Shown: piece by piece, positions 1 through 8,129 of the stretch
Layout: each line of letters opens with the position of its first letter
How positions within the stretch are numbered: the first letter of the stretch is position 1
DNA from: an uncultured Nitrospira sp.
Lineage (GTDB): Bacteria > Nitrospirota > Nitrospiria > Nitrospirales > Nitrospiraceae
NCBI GenBank assembly: GCA_902500785.1
Contig: CABVRW010000009.1
Coordinates: forward strand, 1 to 64,000
Direction: 5' to 3'
Length of the DNA: 64,000 nt
The notes under the pieces: model-generated
What the model was told of the DNA's origin: nothing
Database searches by the model: none
The model's input: the letters and a program-made list of their open reading frames with translations, nothing else
Translations under genes and position numbers: made by a program

Positions 1-651
1 CTAGTCCGGCTGGACGAGACCGGTGCGAATAGCTAAACGAACTAGTCCAGGGACATCGTGGATATCGAGCCGCTCCATGAGCTGCGCTCGGTGGGATTCG
101 ACGGTTTTTATGCTCAGATCGAGACGTTGGGCGATCTGCTTCGTTGAGCATCCCTCTGCGATCAGTTGAAGGATTTCACGTTGGCGACCGGTCAGCCGCG
201 CCAGAGGGCCGGTCTGGGACTCCCCTTTTCGACAATAGGCATCAACGGCGAACTTCGCCATGCCTGGTGTCAGATAGGTCTCGCCCCGCCACACCGCTTT
301 GATGGCTAATTCCAGCTCATTCCGATTTGCGTCTTTGAGCAGATACCCGGCGGCGCCTGCGCGAAGCGCCTCCTTAAGGTACTCTTCGTTCGTGTACATG
401 GACAGCATCAAAATCTTGGTTCTCGGACATTCCTGTCGAATGCGGCGGGTGGCTTCGAGCCCATTCATGCCCGGCATGGCAATATCCATCAGCACCACAT
501 CGGGCTCGAGTTCTTTTGACAGCTTCATTGCGGTTCGACCGTCGCTGACCTCTCCGATCACGAGGAGGTCTTCGATTTTCTCGAGCAACACCTTAAAGCC
601 TGCACGCACCAAAGTATGATCTTCGACGAGGAGTACCCGTATGCTATTCAT
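1..651 (-). CDS. NarL/FixJ-family response regulator
   Basis: Cytoplasmic transcription factor of a two-component system, 216 residues and complete. The receiver domain spans about residues 5-120. It has the acidic pair near the N-terminus (VEDH), the phospho-acceptor Asp in VLMDIAMPG near residue 54, and the conserved Lys in LLKDA. A LuxR-type helix-turn-helix follows at about 148-210 (LTGRQREILQLIAEG, then SIKTVESHR). The gene overlaps the 3' end of the upstream histidine kinase by 8 bp, so the two are almost certainly co-translated and are cognate partners. The target genes and the signal cannot be read from the sequence. Confidence 0.93.
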   Translation of the reverse strand: MNSIRVLLVEDHTLVRAGFKVLLEKIEDLLVIGEVSDGRTAMKLSKELEPDVVLMDIAMPGMNGLEATRRIRQECPRTKILMLSMYTNEEYLKEALRAGAAGYLLKDANRNELELAIKAVWRGETYLTPGMAKFAVDAYCRKGESQTGPLARLTGRQREILQLIAEGCSTKQIAQRLDLSIKTVESHRAQLMERLDIHDVPGLVRLAIRTGLVQPD

Positions 652-2179
652 ATTCTGCCTCGGCCGTCCCAGAACTCGTCGGGAATGTCGCGCGAATTTC
701 AGTTCCCATCGTAGGGGCTGACTGGATCACCATGCGCCCTCCCGCGAGGCGAACCCGTTCTTCCATCCCGGAGAGTCCTACACTGGTCCCTGCACGAGCT
801 CCCGTACGGATCAGATTCGGGTCAAACCCGATCCCATTGTCGCGGACAATGAGGTCGAGCTTCCGGCGACCCATTGTCAGACGAACTTCCACGGCCGTTG
901 CTTTCGCATGCCGCGCGACATTCGTTAAGGCCTCCTGGGTCAGACGAAAGCAGGAGATTTCTACCTCGGGAGAGGGTCGTGGCATGCCCTCATCGGCCAG
1001 AAACTGAAGCGTCCATCCGGCACGTTCCGCCTGTCTTCCTACATACCACCTCAGCGCAGGAACGAGTCCCAGTTCATCAAGCATCGACGGCCGCAAGTCC
1101 AACGCCAGATTGCGTATATGCTGGAGCACTTGATCGAGGATTTGCAGACTGTCGGAAAGCGGTTTGCCGTCTGCGGAGGCCCTCGAATATTCACGCTGCT
1201 CCCCGAGTTCACGGAGGTTCATTTTAATGGCCGTCAACGCTTGTCCGATCTCATCGTGCAAATCCCGGGCAATCGCGCGACGTTCCAGCTCTTGAATTTC
1301 CATCAGTCGTCGTGAGAGGACTCGCAACCGGCTATTGGCGTCACTCAATGCCGCCGTGCGTTCCGCGACACGATGCTCCAATTCTTCATGCGCGGCTTGC
1401 AGCGCTTCTTGCGCCTGTTTTTGTTCGGTAATATCCGTATTCAGCTCGAGACTTGCGCGAGGCACACCGTGTGAATTGTTGAGGAGCGTCCACCGGCTGG
1501 AGACCGTGATCCTGTCGCCGCTGCGAGTCGTATGCAGGAGTTCCCCTGTCCAATAGCCCTGGGCGAGAAAGATTTTTTTGATTTCCTCCAATGGCTGCGG
1601 AAACTCGGTCTTCAGGAAATCGTGAATGTACGCGCCATCGGCCTCCTCGCTGGTCCATCCATAGAGGCGCACCGCTCCGTCATTCCAATAGTCGATCGTA
1701 TCGCGCTCCAGGTCACGGACTAGAATCGCATCGTTGGCGAGGTCGAGCAGTTCGGCGTGATGCTGGAGCACTTCGTTCGACGGTATTTCCCCGCGGATCT
1801 CTTGAACCACCAGGGCATACCCCGCGATATGGTCGGATCCGTCGGGTATCGCGCTGATCGAGAGGTGAACCGGAATGAGCCGGCCATTGCGGTGTCGGTA
1901 GGTCCACTCGCTCTCTGTCGTATGGCCCGGTTCGGTGTTCGCAACGATGATCCGAAATTCATCCGTCGCTGGGGTCGCCGGTTTGGCCGTGTCCGCGGCC
2001 ACACGATGCGTCAACTCGGTTGGATCATGAAATGCAGCGAGGGACAATGTGCCCACGACCTCCTCCGCACAATATCCCAAGAGGCGTTCAGAGGCGTTGT
2101 CGAAGCTCGTAATGATACCGGTCGGGGAGATTGAGAGGATAGCAAGCGTCTGCTGCCGACTCGTGTTTCTCTCGCCCAT
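644..2179 (-). CDS. PAS-domain sensor histidine kinase (NarX/HisKA_3 class)
   Basis: 511-residue sensor kinase with no obvious membrane segment, so probably cytoplasmic. Two PAS domains lie at about residues 10-125 and 135-255, followed by a coiled coil at about 255-290. The HisKA_3 dimerisation domain has the phospho-accepting His in ARDLHDEIGQAL. A HATPase domain closes the protein (VRDNGIGFD, then GLSGMEERV). The start is supported by a GGAGG box 5 nt upstream. It overlaps the NarL-type regulator by 8 bp. PAS sensing suggests a redox, gas or small-ligand signal, but no haem or flavin signature is visible. Confidence 0.92.
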   Translation of the reverse strand: MGERNTSRQQTLAILSISPTGIITSFDNASERLLGYCAEEVVGTLSLAAFHDPTELTHRVAADTAKPATPATDEFRIIVANTEPGHTTESEWTYRHRNGRLIPVHLSISAIPDGSDHIAGYALVVQEIRGEIPSNEVLQHHAELLDLANDAILVRDLERDTIDYWNDGAVRLYGWTSEEADGAYIHDFLKTEFPQPLEEIKKIFLAQGYWTGELLHTTRSGDRITVSSRWTLLNNSHGVPRASLELNTDITEQKQAQEALQAAHEELEHRVAERTAALSDANSRLRVLSRRLMEIQELERRAIARDLHDEIGQALTAIKMNLRELGEQREYSRASADGKPLSDSLQILDQVLQHIRNLALDLRPSMLDELGLVPALRWYVGRQAERAGWTLQFLADEGMPRPSPEVEISCFRLTQEALTNVARHAKATAVEVRLTMGRRKLDLIVRDNGIGFDPNLIRTGARAGTSVGLSGMEERVRLAGGRMVIQSAPTMGTEIRATFPTSSGTAEAEYE

Positions 2180-2522
2180 CTCTCCCTCCGTTCTTCCCGC
2201 TTCTGTCTGGGGAGGAACAGGTTGATTGTCAGTCGACGCGAACCTTTAAGCTAACATTAGATTTCTTCCAATTGCTATCGGTGTCGGATGGTTGTCGGTT
2301 ACAGAAGCCGACCAGTTCATTCCGGCGACAATCCGACAACGGAAGAGGGGCTCGCCGATGCTGTCTGTCGATAGGGCTGCATCCCTGTGAAGGATGCCCG
2401 CTGCCTTCTGACATAAGGATCGCAAATGTACGGCGGTGAATGGAGGATGGTGGCGTTGAGGCGGCGAGAGACCGCTCTCCGGATGTGGTCATAGCCGCAC
2501 TATTCTGCTGGGTGCCGGCGAT
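2180..2522. other. intergenic region upstream of the histidine kinase
   Basis: About 340 bases without a convincing gene. An 87-codon minus-strand reading frame (2229-2492) is open but has Ser/Arg-rich, low-complexity content and no recognisable domain, so I do not call it. The region must hold the promoter of the kinase/regulator pair, but I see no clear -35/-10 pair. Confidence 0.4.
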
Positions 2523-5500
2523 TCAAGACATGCGTGACCTGGCGCCAACGGCTTGATTGTCATGGGTGACCGTAAGCTCCGTTCCGTCAGGAAAGGTTGC
2601 GCCTAACCGAATCTTGCGCGAAGGGCCGCGTAGGGTCACGCGAATCGAATGTCCGTCCCATTGCCAATCCATGGAGCCGCCGGGGAGCGTGAGATTCGAA
2701 ACCGTCATCGCTTGTGCGAGCCAGTCCCTGGGAACTCCCGCGCCGATCACTACCGTGGGCTCGGTTGCCTTGTTATCCATATAGGCCAGCATGTCTTGCT
2801 GCAACAGCAACAGCAATGCCGCCGTCTCATAGTCCGGGGAGACCACTGCAAGATTGTGCCACCCTCGGACGTATTGCCAGCCATCCGCGACCTCTGTGAA
2901 CGCCGGACGCGGTACATTCCATGTATACAGCCCGGGGGAGGCCTGCTGATCCCACAGCTGGTTCAGCGCAACCCAGACGGCTTCCGGTCGCCCCAGGCGC
3001 AATGCCAGGTGAGCGTCGGCCAATCGCGCTGCGATCGTTGTCCTGTCGGTAGATGGCCGATACGTCGTCGGCAGTTGTCCCAACTCGTTGCGGCGGATGA
3101 CAGGTGGGGACGAAGATTCCATACTCACGGTTGAGACCATGGCCTCGGGAGCGCCAAGAGGGCTCTGGCGCTGCCAGTTCTCATGTAATGTTCGGGCATG
3201 GGTCCGCCAGCGCGCCGCCTGCCGGTGTTTCCCAAGCCGTTCGGCGAACTCGGCTGCGGCGATCAATCCCTGGTAGCTGACGGCATTGACGTAGAGCGAC
3301 GGCCACTCGTTGCCGACACGGCCCACGATCAGCCCGTCACGGGCCGGTCGCGCCAGCACGCGCACTTTCGTTTGTTGCGCGTATCGGAGGTCATAGGGGG
3401 AAGGCACGATAAAGGACTCCGTGATCGGGATGCGGGTCGTCAACATGTCCTCGATACGTTGGGCTTTCCGGAGGATGTGCGGCCACAACCACTGATCATG
3501 GTCGCGGTCGGCGATAGAGTCGGCGGAATCGGTGAGAGCCCAGAGAGTCAGGCCTGGCGCATCCGCCTCGGGCCCCGCGCCGCCGCCGAAGTCATGGGTG
3601 GCAAGATATTGAGAGAGCACCCGGGTCACGCGAAGGTCGCCGGCGCGAGCGAGGGCCGCCGTAATGTAGGCACCCTGCCGCTGCCAGGCGCGATGGAACA
3701 AGATGGGGTCGCCGGGCCTGGTTTCGCGGCCGACCAGGCTCATCATGAGATGATCGACCTGCGCGTCCATGGAAGCCTGAAAGCGTTGGTCGGGCAGGTC
3801 GAGGCGGACCCGATTCGGGGCATTTCTGTACCAGTGCTGCATTTGAATGGGAATTCGCAAATCGGAGAGGACAAGCCGGTATTCCTCCCCCCTCGCTGAT
3901 GCCTCGTGAGGAAGCGCCAGCCGAGCATAGCCCCAGCCGGATTCACCGGTCCAGGACCGATGGTCCGATTCGTCCGCCATCCAGTTCACGGTCGTCTCAT
4001 CCCCGAGCGAGACGTGCACGGGAGCGGGCGAGACGCGCACGGTCCAGCGATGATTGACGGCCACCTCTTCGCCGTCCCAATTCAGCGCGGTAATCGGTCC
4101 GCCTGCGGGCCCTACGCTACGAATCAGAATCGCGGGGCGGTAGGACGTGTGGTTCTTGAAGCGAAGTTCCCAATGCGTGGCGTCCAGTCGAGACCAGGTC
4201 GCGTCATATTGTGGCGTGTGAGTCACGATCGCAGGAACATGGGATTGCGTGGACGGTGCAAGTGTTTGTCGAATGTCGCTCAGCGGCACGGTCTGGCTGG
4301 TCACCACCGGGCGTCCATCGGAGGTGCAGAGCCAGAGCGAGACCCCAAAGCTCGGGGTTTGCGGACTGAAGTCTCCGCCCGGCTCGTGATAGGCATGTTC
4401 GGCTTCGGAAGAACCGGGAATCGCTAGGGGGATGTGTCCGACCGACCTCGGCCAAGGGCGATCCGGATCGTTCTGCATCATGCCGGTCATCGCGTCACGT
4501 TGCGGGGTGAAGTGCGTCGCAGACTCCACGGCCTGCTGGAACTGCTGCCAGTTGTTGAGGCCGGCGCACAGGGCCAGGAGGCCCGCAAGGACGAGCACCA
4601 CCGGTCGTCCCGGGCCGAGCGCTCCCAACGCCGCCACGGCAAGGAGGAGCGGCATGAAATTCAGACTGTAGGTGAACGTCTCCTCTCCGTAGACCATGTG
4701 CAACGAAAGTTCAAACAGCAACAAGGCCGCCAGCACGAGCCGGAAGCGCAGCTGACGTTCCATTGTCACCAGTCGCCAGAGTCCGTTCAGGAGGAGCATT
4801 GACCACAGGCAGACGGCCACCAACCCCAGGGGGCCCGCCGAGCCAGGAGAGGAAAATTGAAAGGCCAGGCGTTGCGATAACCGGAAGGAATCGTCGCCGT
4901 ACTGAATGTACCCATCATCGTCAATGAAGCGAATGCCCGGGGCGATGAGGGTGTGAAAGGCAAAGGACGAGGCGATGTTGTGCATGGCTCCCGACTGGGG
5001 ATGATTGATCCAGTGCGCCTCTTTGCGGCTGCCGATGAAAAACTCCGCTGATGGGAAGATGGTCTTTTGCGCGCCCCACAGGAGCACGACCAGGCAAAAC
5101 GCGTTGATGGAGAGCTGCACCGCCTGCTTTATCGGCCAGCGCGCCACGGTCGTCAAGAGGCCGGCCATCCAGTTGGTGACGGTCACACTGAGCGTGAAGG
5201 CGCTGGCGACCACATAGAGGGCGGCGCCGAACCGGCGTTGTTCGGCAAACAGGAGCAGGGCGAGCGCGAGCATGATCGACCAGGAGCCCCAGGTATAGGA
5301 GTTGGGCACGGGGAGCCAAAAGATCGCCGATGCACTGGATGACCCGAGGGCCGTGAAGACCGAGGCATCGAGCTTTCGGCAGCCCAGCAAGCGCAGCAAG
5401 AGGTACAACGTTCCGATCCAGAGGCCTCCGAGGAAGCTGGTTACATACAGAACGGCCTGGAGAGGAGGGAGGGCCAACGCGTGCCTCACCAGGTAGACGG

Positions 5501-5993
5501 GGACGAAGGTGAGGAGCGAGAACAGGGGGTGCACGGAGGTTCTCGAGTGGTCGTCGGTGACGGAGACCATATTGGAGACTTCACGGAGCGTATCGGATTC
5601 AAACCAGAAATCCATCGACTGAAGGAGAAAGGAGGGGATGAGCATGGCAATCCAGAGGCAGGTGATGCCGACCGAGATGGTCAGGAGCGCGGCAATGAAC
5701 CAGTCTGCTCGATCCAACCAAGCCCTGTGAGGCAGTGCTTCTGGGGCGGGCGCCGGCAGGACCCTGGTTTCCCCATATGGGATGTCTGGCTCAAGATCGG
5801 GAAGCGCACGTGCTGTATTGCCGTCTTCTACAAAACCCATAGCTGCTCGAGCGGGCTTGGAATGGATGGACACGATTGCGTGCAAGCTGTCGATTGAGGA
5901 ATCGGTCGATTCGGCGGCGGACTGAAGCGGGGAGAGGGTGATGAGCCGGATCGGATCGATAGGGTCGCTCGCAGAAGGGGGGAAATTGCGCAA
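2523..5993 (-). CDS. large multi-pass membrane protein with C-terminal glycosidase-like domain
   Basis: 1156 residues if the TTG at 5993 is used; the first ATG in frame is at 5840 (Met52). The start is therefore uncertain, and neither site has a strong ribosome-binding box. Residues about 95-480 hold roughly ten hydrophobic segments, as in polytopic glycosyltransferase-type proteins. The remainder is soluble and probably periplasmic. Its last 400 residues (about 730-1130) look like an alpha/alpha-toroid glycosidase-type fold, with Trp-rich helices (YTWNVPRP, WQYVRGWHN) and a terminal beta-sandwich after GAGVPRDWL. The fold is inferred from pattern, not from an alignment. It is divergent from a GT87-type glycosyltransferase, which suggests a role in surface polysaccharide assembly or trimming. 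Confidence 0.75.
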   Translation of the reverse strand: MRNFPPSASDPIDPIRLITLSPLQSAAESTDSSIDSLHAIVSIHSKPARAAMGFVEDGNTARALPDLEPDIPYGETRVLPAPAPEALPHRAWLDRADWFIAALLTISVGITCLWIAMLIPSFLLQSMDFWFESDTLREVSNMVSVTDDHSRTSVHPLFSLLTFVPVYLVRHALALPPLQAVLYVTSFLGGLWIGTLYLLLRLLGCRKLDASVFTALGSSSASAIFWLPVPNSYTWGSWSIMLALALLLFAEQRRFGAALYVVASAFTLSVTVTNWMAGLLTTVARWPIKQAVQLSINAFCLVVLLWGAQKTIFPSAEFFIGSRKEAHWINHPQSGAMHNIASSFAFHTLIAPGIRFIDDDGYIQYGDDSFRLSQRLAFQFSSPGSAGPLGLVAVCLWSMLLLNGLWRLVTMERQLRFRLVLAALLLFELSLHMVYGEETFTYSLNFMPLLLAVAALGALGPGRPVVLVLAGLLALCAGLNNWQQFQQAVESATHFTPQRDAMTGMMQNDPDRPWPRSVGHIPLAIPGSSEAEHAYHEPGGDFSPQTPSFGVSLWLCTSDGRPVVTSQTVPLSDIRQTLAPSTQSHVPAIVTHTPQYDATWSRLDATHWELRFKNHTSYRPAILIRSVGPAGGPITALNWDGEEVAVNHRWTVRVSPAPVHVSLGDETTVNWMADESDHRSWTGESGWGYARLALPHEASARGEEYRLVLSDLRIPIQMQHWYRNAPNRVRLDLPDQRFQASMDAQVDHLMMSLVGRETRPGDPILFHRAWQRQGAYITAALARAGDLRVTRVLSQYLATHDFGGGAGPEADAPGLTLWALTDSADSIADRDHDQWLWPHILRKAQRIEDMLTTRIPITESFIVPSPYDLRYAQQTKVRVLARPARDGLIVGRVGNEWPSLYVNAVSYQGLIAAAEFAERLGKHRQAARWRTHARTLHENWQRQSPLGAPEAMVSTVSMESSSPPVIRRNELGQLPTTYRPSTDRTTIAARLADAHLALRLGRPEAVWVALNQLWDQQASPGLYTWNVPRPAFTEVADGWQYVRGWHNLAVVSPDYETAALLLLLQQDMLAYMDNKATEPTVVIGAGVPRDWLAQAMTVSNLTLPGGSMDWQWDGHSIRVTLRGPSRKIRLGATFPDGTELTVTHDNQAVGARSRMS

Positions 5994-6140
5994 ACTTCTT
6001 GTCAGGCAAGGCCTTGACTGTTATGAAAATCTTGGTGCTGGAGGGCCATTGCTCCGGACGGCGACGTCACGGTGTAGCCGGGAGGACGATTCCCTCTCGT
6101 CAGGTTGGCGACTGGGGAGGCGAATAGAGGCGGTCATTCC

Positions 6141-7517
6141 ATGTGGCAGTATGTCATCTTCTATGCGTCGGCCGCTCTGGTCGGTCTGCTGTGGTTCCTT
6201 GCCCTTCGAGACGCCTTCGACCGAAGAATGCTGCGTGCGTTCCTGGGCTGTGTCATGAGCGTGGTCGCGGTCTGGACATGGCAGATCTCCGAACCTTCGG
6301 TCCTGTTTTCGGATTTCAACGTGGCCTATTACCCGGCCGGCCGCGCCGTGCATGAGGACCTCCCACATCTCTTTACGCGTTGCTGGGATACTCCGGTGTG
6401 CGGCTTCGTTAATATTCCGATCGTCGCATTTCTGTTCACCCCGTTCTCGATCCTTACCCTACGTCATGCGCAATGGCTTTTTGTGGGCCTGTCGTTGATC
6501 ACTGTCGGGATGAGTCTGTTCCTGCTCTGGTCCCTCACGGATCGGACGTGCTCGCGGAGATGGGCGATCGTCGTCCTGTTCGCGCTGAATGGACCGCTGT
6601 TCTATAGTCTCAAAGAGGGGAACCTGACTCACTTCACGCTGCTGCTGCTGATCGCCGGCGTCGTCTGTCTGGACATCGGTCGGGATCGAAGCGCAGGCGT
6701 CTGCTTCGCGCTGGCGGCGATCATCAAACTGCCGCTGTTGCTGTTCGCGGTGTATTTTTTCGGCACGCGGCGGTGGGGGGTGGTCCTTGGCTATGGCGTC
6801 ACGCTCGTGGCCGTGACGGCCTTGTCGTTGTGGTATGCGGGTTGGGCCGGCCATGTCGAATGGTATCGCGAAGTCATCATGCCGTTTTCGAATAAGGGCC
6901 TCTCGGCCTTCAACGTGCAATCCATAGAGGGTTTTCTCCTTCGGCTGCAGGACGGCGCCGGCCTGTACGAGTGGAAGCCGGTGGAGGTGGCGGGACACGT
7001 CAAGATGGCCGGGCGAGTCTGCGCCGCATTGCTCGTGGGACTCTCGTGCCTCCTGTTTCTGCGGAACCCAGGCAGGCAGCCTCGGGAGGTGATGTTTCTT
7101 GAGTTGTCGATGGTGCTGTGTCTCTCGTTGATCATCAGCCCGATTTCATGGAGTCACTATTATCTGCTCTTGCTGCTGCCCTTGGGGCTGTATGCGGGCA
7201 AGCGGCTGCCGATCCAGGATCACAGCGGCTGGCCCCTGGCAATGGTCCTGTGTATCCTCTGCATTACTCCACCGGTTATGTTTCTGGGGGAGGACGGTGC
7301 GCTCCATGGTCAGCTCGCCAGAGTGCTGCTCTCTCACTATCTGATGGGCGCACTGTTGTTGTGGGGGCTATTGGCCTATGCGCGCTGGCAGGTTGCCGAG
7401 AGCCATCACCTCCGATTGGTCTCCGCAGTCCGCGAGACTCGTCCTTCAGCTCGGATGACGAATGGCCACGATCCCGAGGAAGACGATGGGTCATCCGATC
7501 AACAGAGAGCGGGATGA
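6141..7517 (+). CDS. GT87-type (DUF2029) polyprenol-dependent glycosyltransferase
   Basis: 458-residue integral membrane protein with ten or more hydrophobic segments and a charged hydrophilic tail (about 420-458). The pattern fits the DUF2029/GT87 mannosyltransferase family: an early loop with an acidic residue (FSDFNVAYYPAG), a short NIPIVAF segment, and a later ISPISWSHYYLLL segment typical of the family. I chose the ATG at 6141 (MWQYVIF) because the hydrophobic N-terminus begins there; an in-frame start 36 nt upstream is possible. It probably adds a sugar from a lipid-linked donor at the inner membrane. It diverges from the large membrane/glycosidase-like gene. Confidence 0.8.
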   Translation: MWQYVIFYASAALVGLLWFLALRDAFDRRMLRAFLGCVMSVVAVWTWQISEPSVLFSDFNVAYYPAGRAVHEDLPHLFTRCWDTPVCGFVNIPIVAFLFTPFSILTLRHAQWLFVGLSLITVGMSLFLLWSLTDRTCSRRWAIVVLFALNGPLFYSLKEGNLTHFTLLLLIAGVVCLDIGRDRSAGVCFALAAIIKLPLLLFAVYFFGTRRWGVVLGYGVTLVAVTALSLWYAGWAGHVEWYREVIMPFSNKGLSAFNVQSIEGFLLRLQDGAGLYEWKPVEVAGHVKMAGRVCAALLVGLSCLLFLRNPGRQPREVMFLELSMVLCLSLIISPISWSHYYLLLLLPLGLYAGKRLPIQDHSGWPLAMVLCILCITPPVMFLGEDGALHGQLARVLLSHYLMGALLLWGLLAYARWQVAESHHLRLVSAVRETRPSARMTNGHDPEEDDGSSDQQRAG

Positions 7518-7541
7518 AGAAGACTGATGGTGATGGTCGGC

Positions 7542-8129
7542 TCAGTCCATGCGCTCGGCTCGTACGACATACCGTAAGGGGCCGCCGGCCTTGATCGCTC
7601 CAAATGGAAAACAGGTCACGAGCACAAGATCCTGTGTGTCTCGTCCCGTCAGAATGACATCACGCCTCGAATCCAGGACCCGCCGCTGAGTGACTCGATA
7701 CCGCAGGGTCGTTCCGTCTCTTCCTGTCAGGTCGATCTGATCATTCAGTCGCACAGCTTTCAAGAAACGGAAATGCGTGTCCCGGTGACCGGTCAGCATT
7801 ACGGTACCCTCCTGCCCGGGTGAGGCGCTGGAGGTCACATGGCCAGGACCGAACGCCAGTGTCCGGCCGTAAGCGCCTGCGAGCACGATCAGGTCCGCCG
7901 ATGGGCGCTGCATGTGAAGGTGCGCGACCGGCCAGGTATCGGCCCAAGGCCAGGGTTTCGGCATCGGCTCTCCCGCCAGGGCGCGGGACCAGGCTCGCTG
8001 CAGGAGAAACTGCGCGAGCCTGGCCTTCGCATAGATCCACGACCCTTCTCCGATCTGCCAGCATCCGACGGCCAGGAGGCTCACCGTCACTATCGCCAGA
8101 AGACGTGTACTCAGACGAGTTCGACTCAT
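7542..8129 (-). CDS. class GN (marine proteobacterial-type) sortase
   Basis: 195-residue membrane-anchored transpeptidase with an N-terminal hydrophobic segment (LLAIVTVSLLAVGCW). The sortase barrel shows the catalytic His in TGHRDTHF, the Cys in LVLVTCFPF and the Arg in GGPLRYVVRA. The arrangement (FGPGH, then LVTCFPF) fits the Gram-negative sortase family, which is normally paired with one dedicated substrate. The start at 8129 overlaps the stop of that substrate gene as ATGA (8126-8129), so the two are translationally coupled. A start 24 nt further upstream is also open. It should cleave the LPKTA signal of its neighbour. Confidence 0.9.
   Translation of the reverse strand: MSRTRLSTRLLAIVTVSLLAVGCWQIGEGSWIYAKARLAQFLLQRAWSRALAGEPMPKPWPWADTWPVAHLHMQRPSADLIVLAGAYGRTLAFGPGHVTSSASPGQEGTVMLTGHRDTHFRFLKAVRLNDQIDLTGRDGTTLRYRVTQRRVLDSRRDVILTGRDTQDLVLVTCFPFGAIKAGGPLRYVVRAERMD

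Noticed and set aside
2229-2492. 87-codon open frame on the minus strand upstream of the histidine kinase
   Set aside because: Ser/Arg/Pro-rich translation with no domain, no ribosome-binding box and position in the promoter region; looks like chance.
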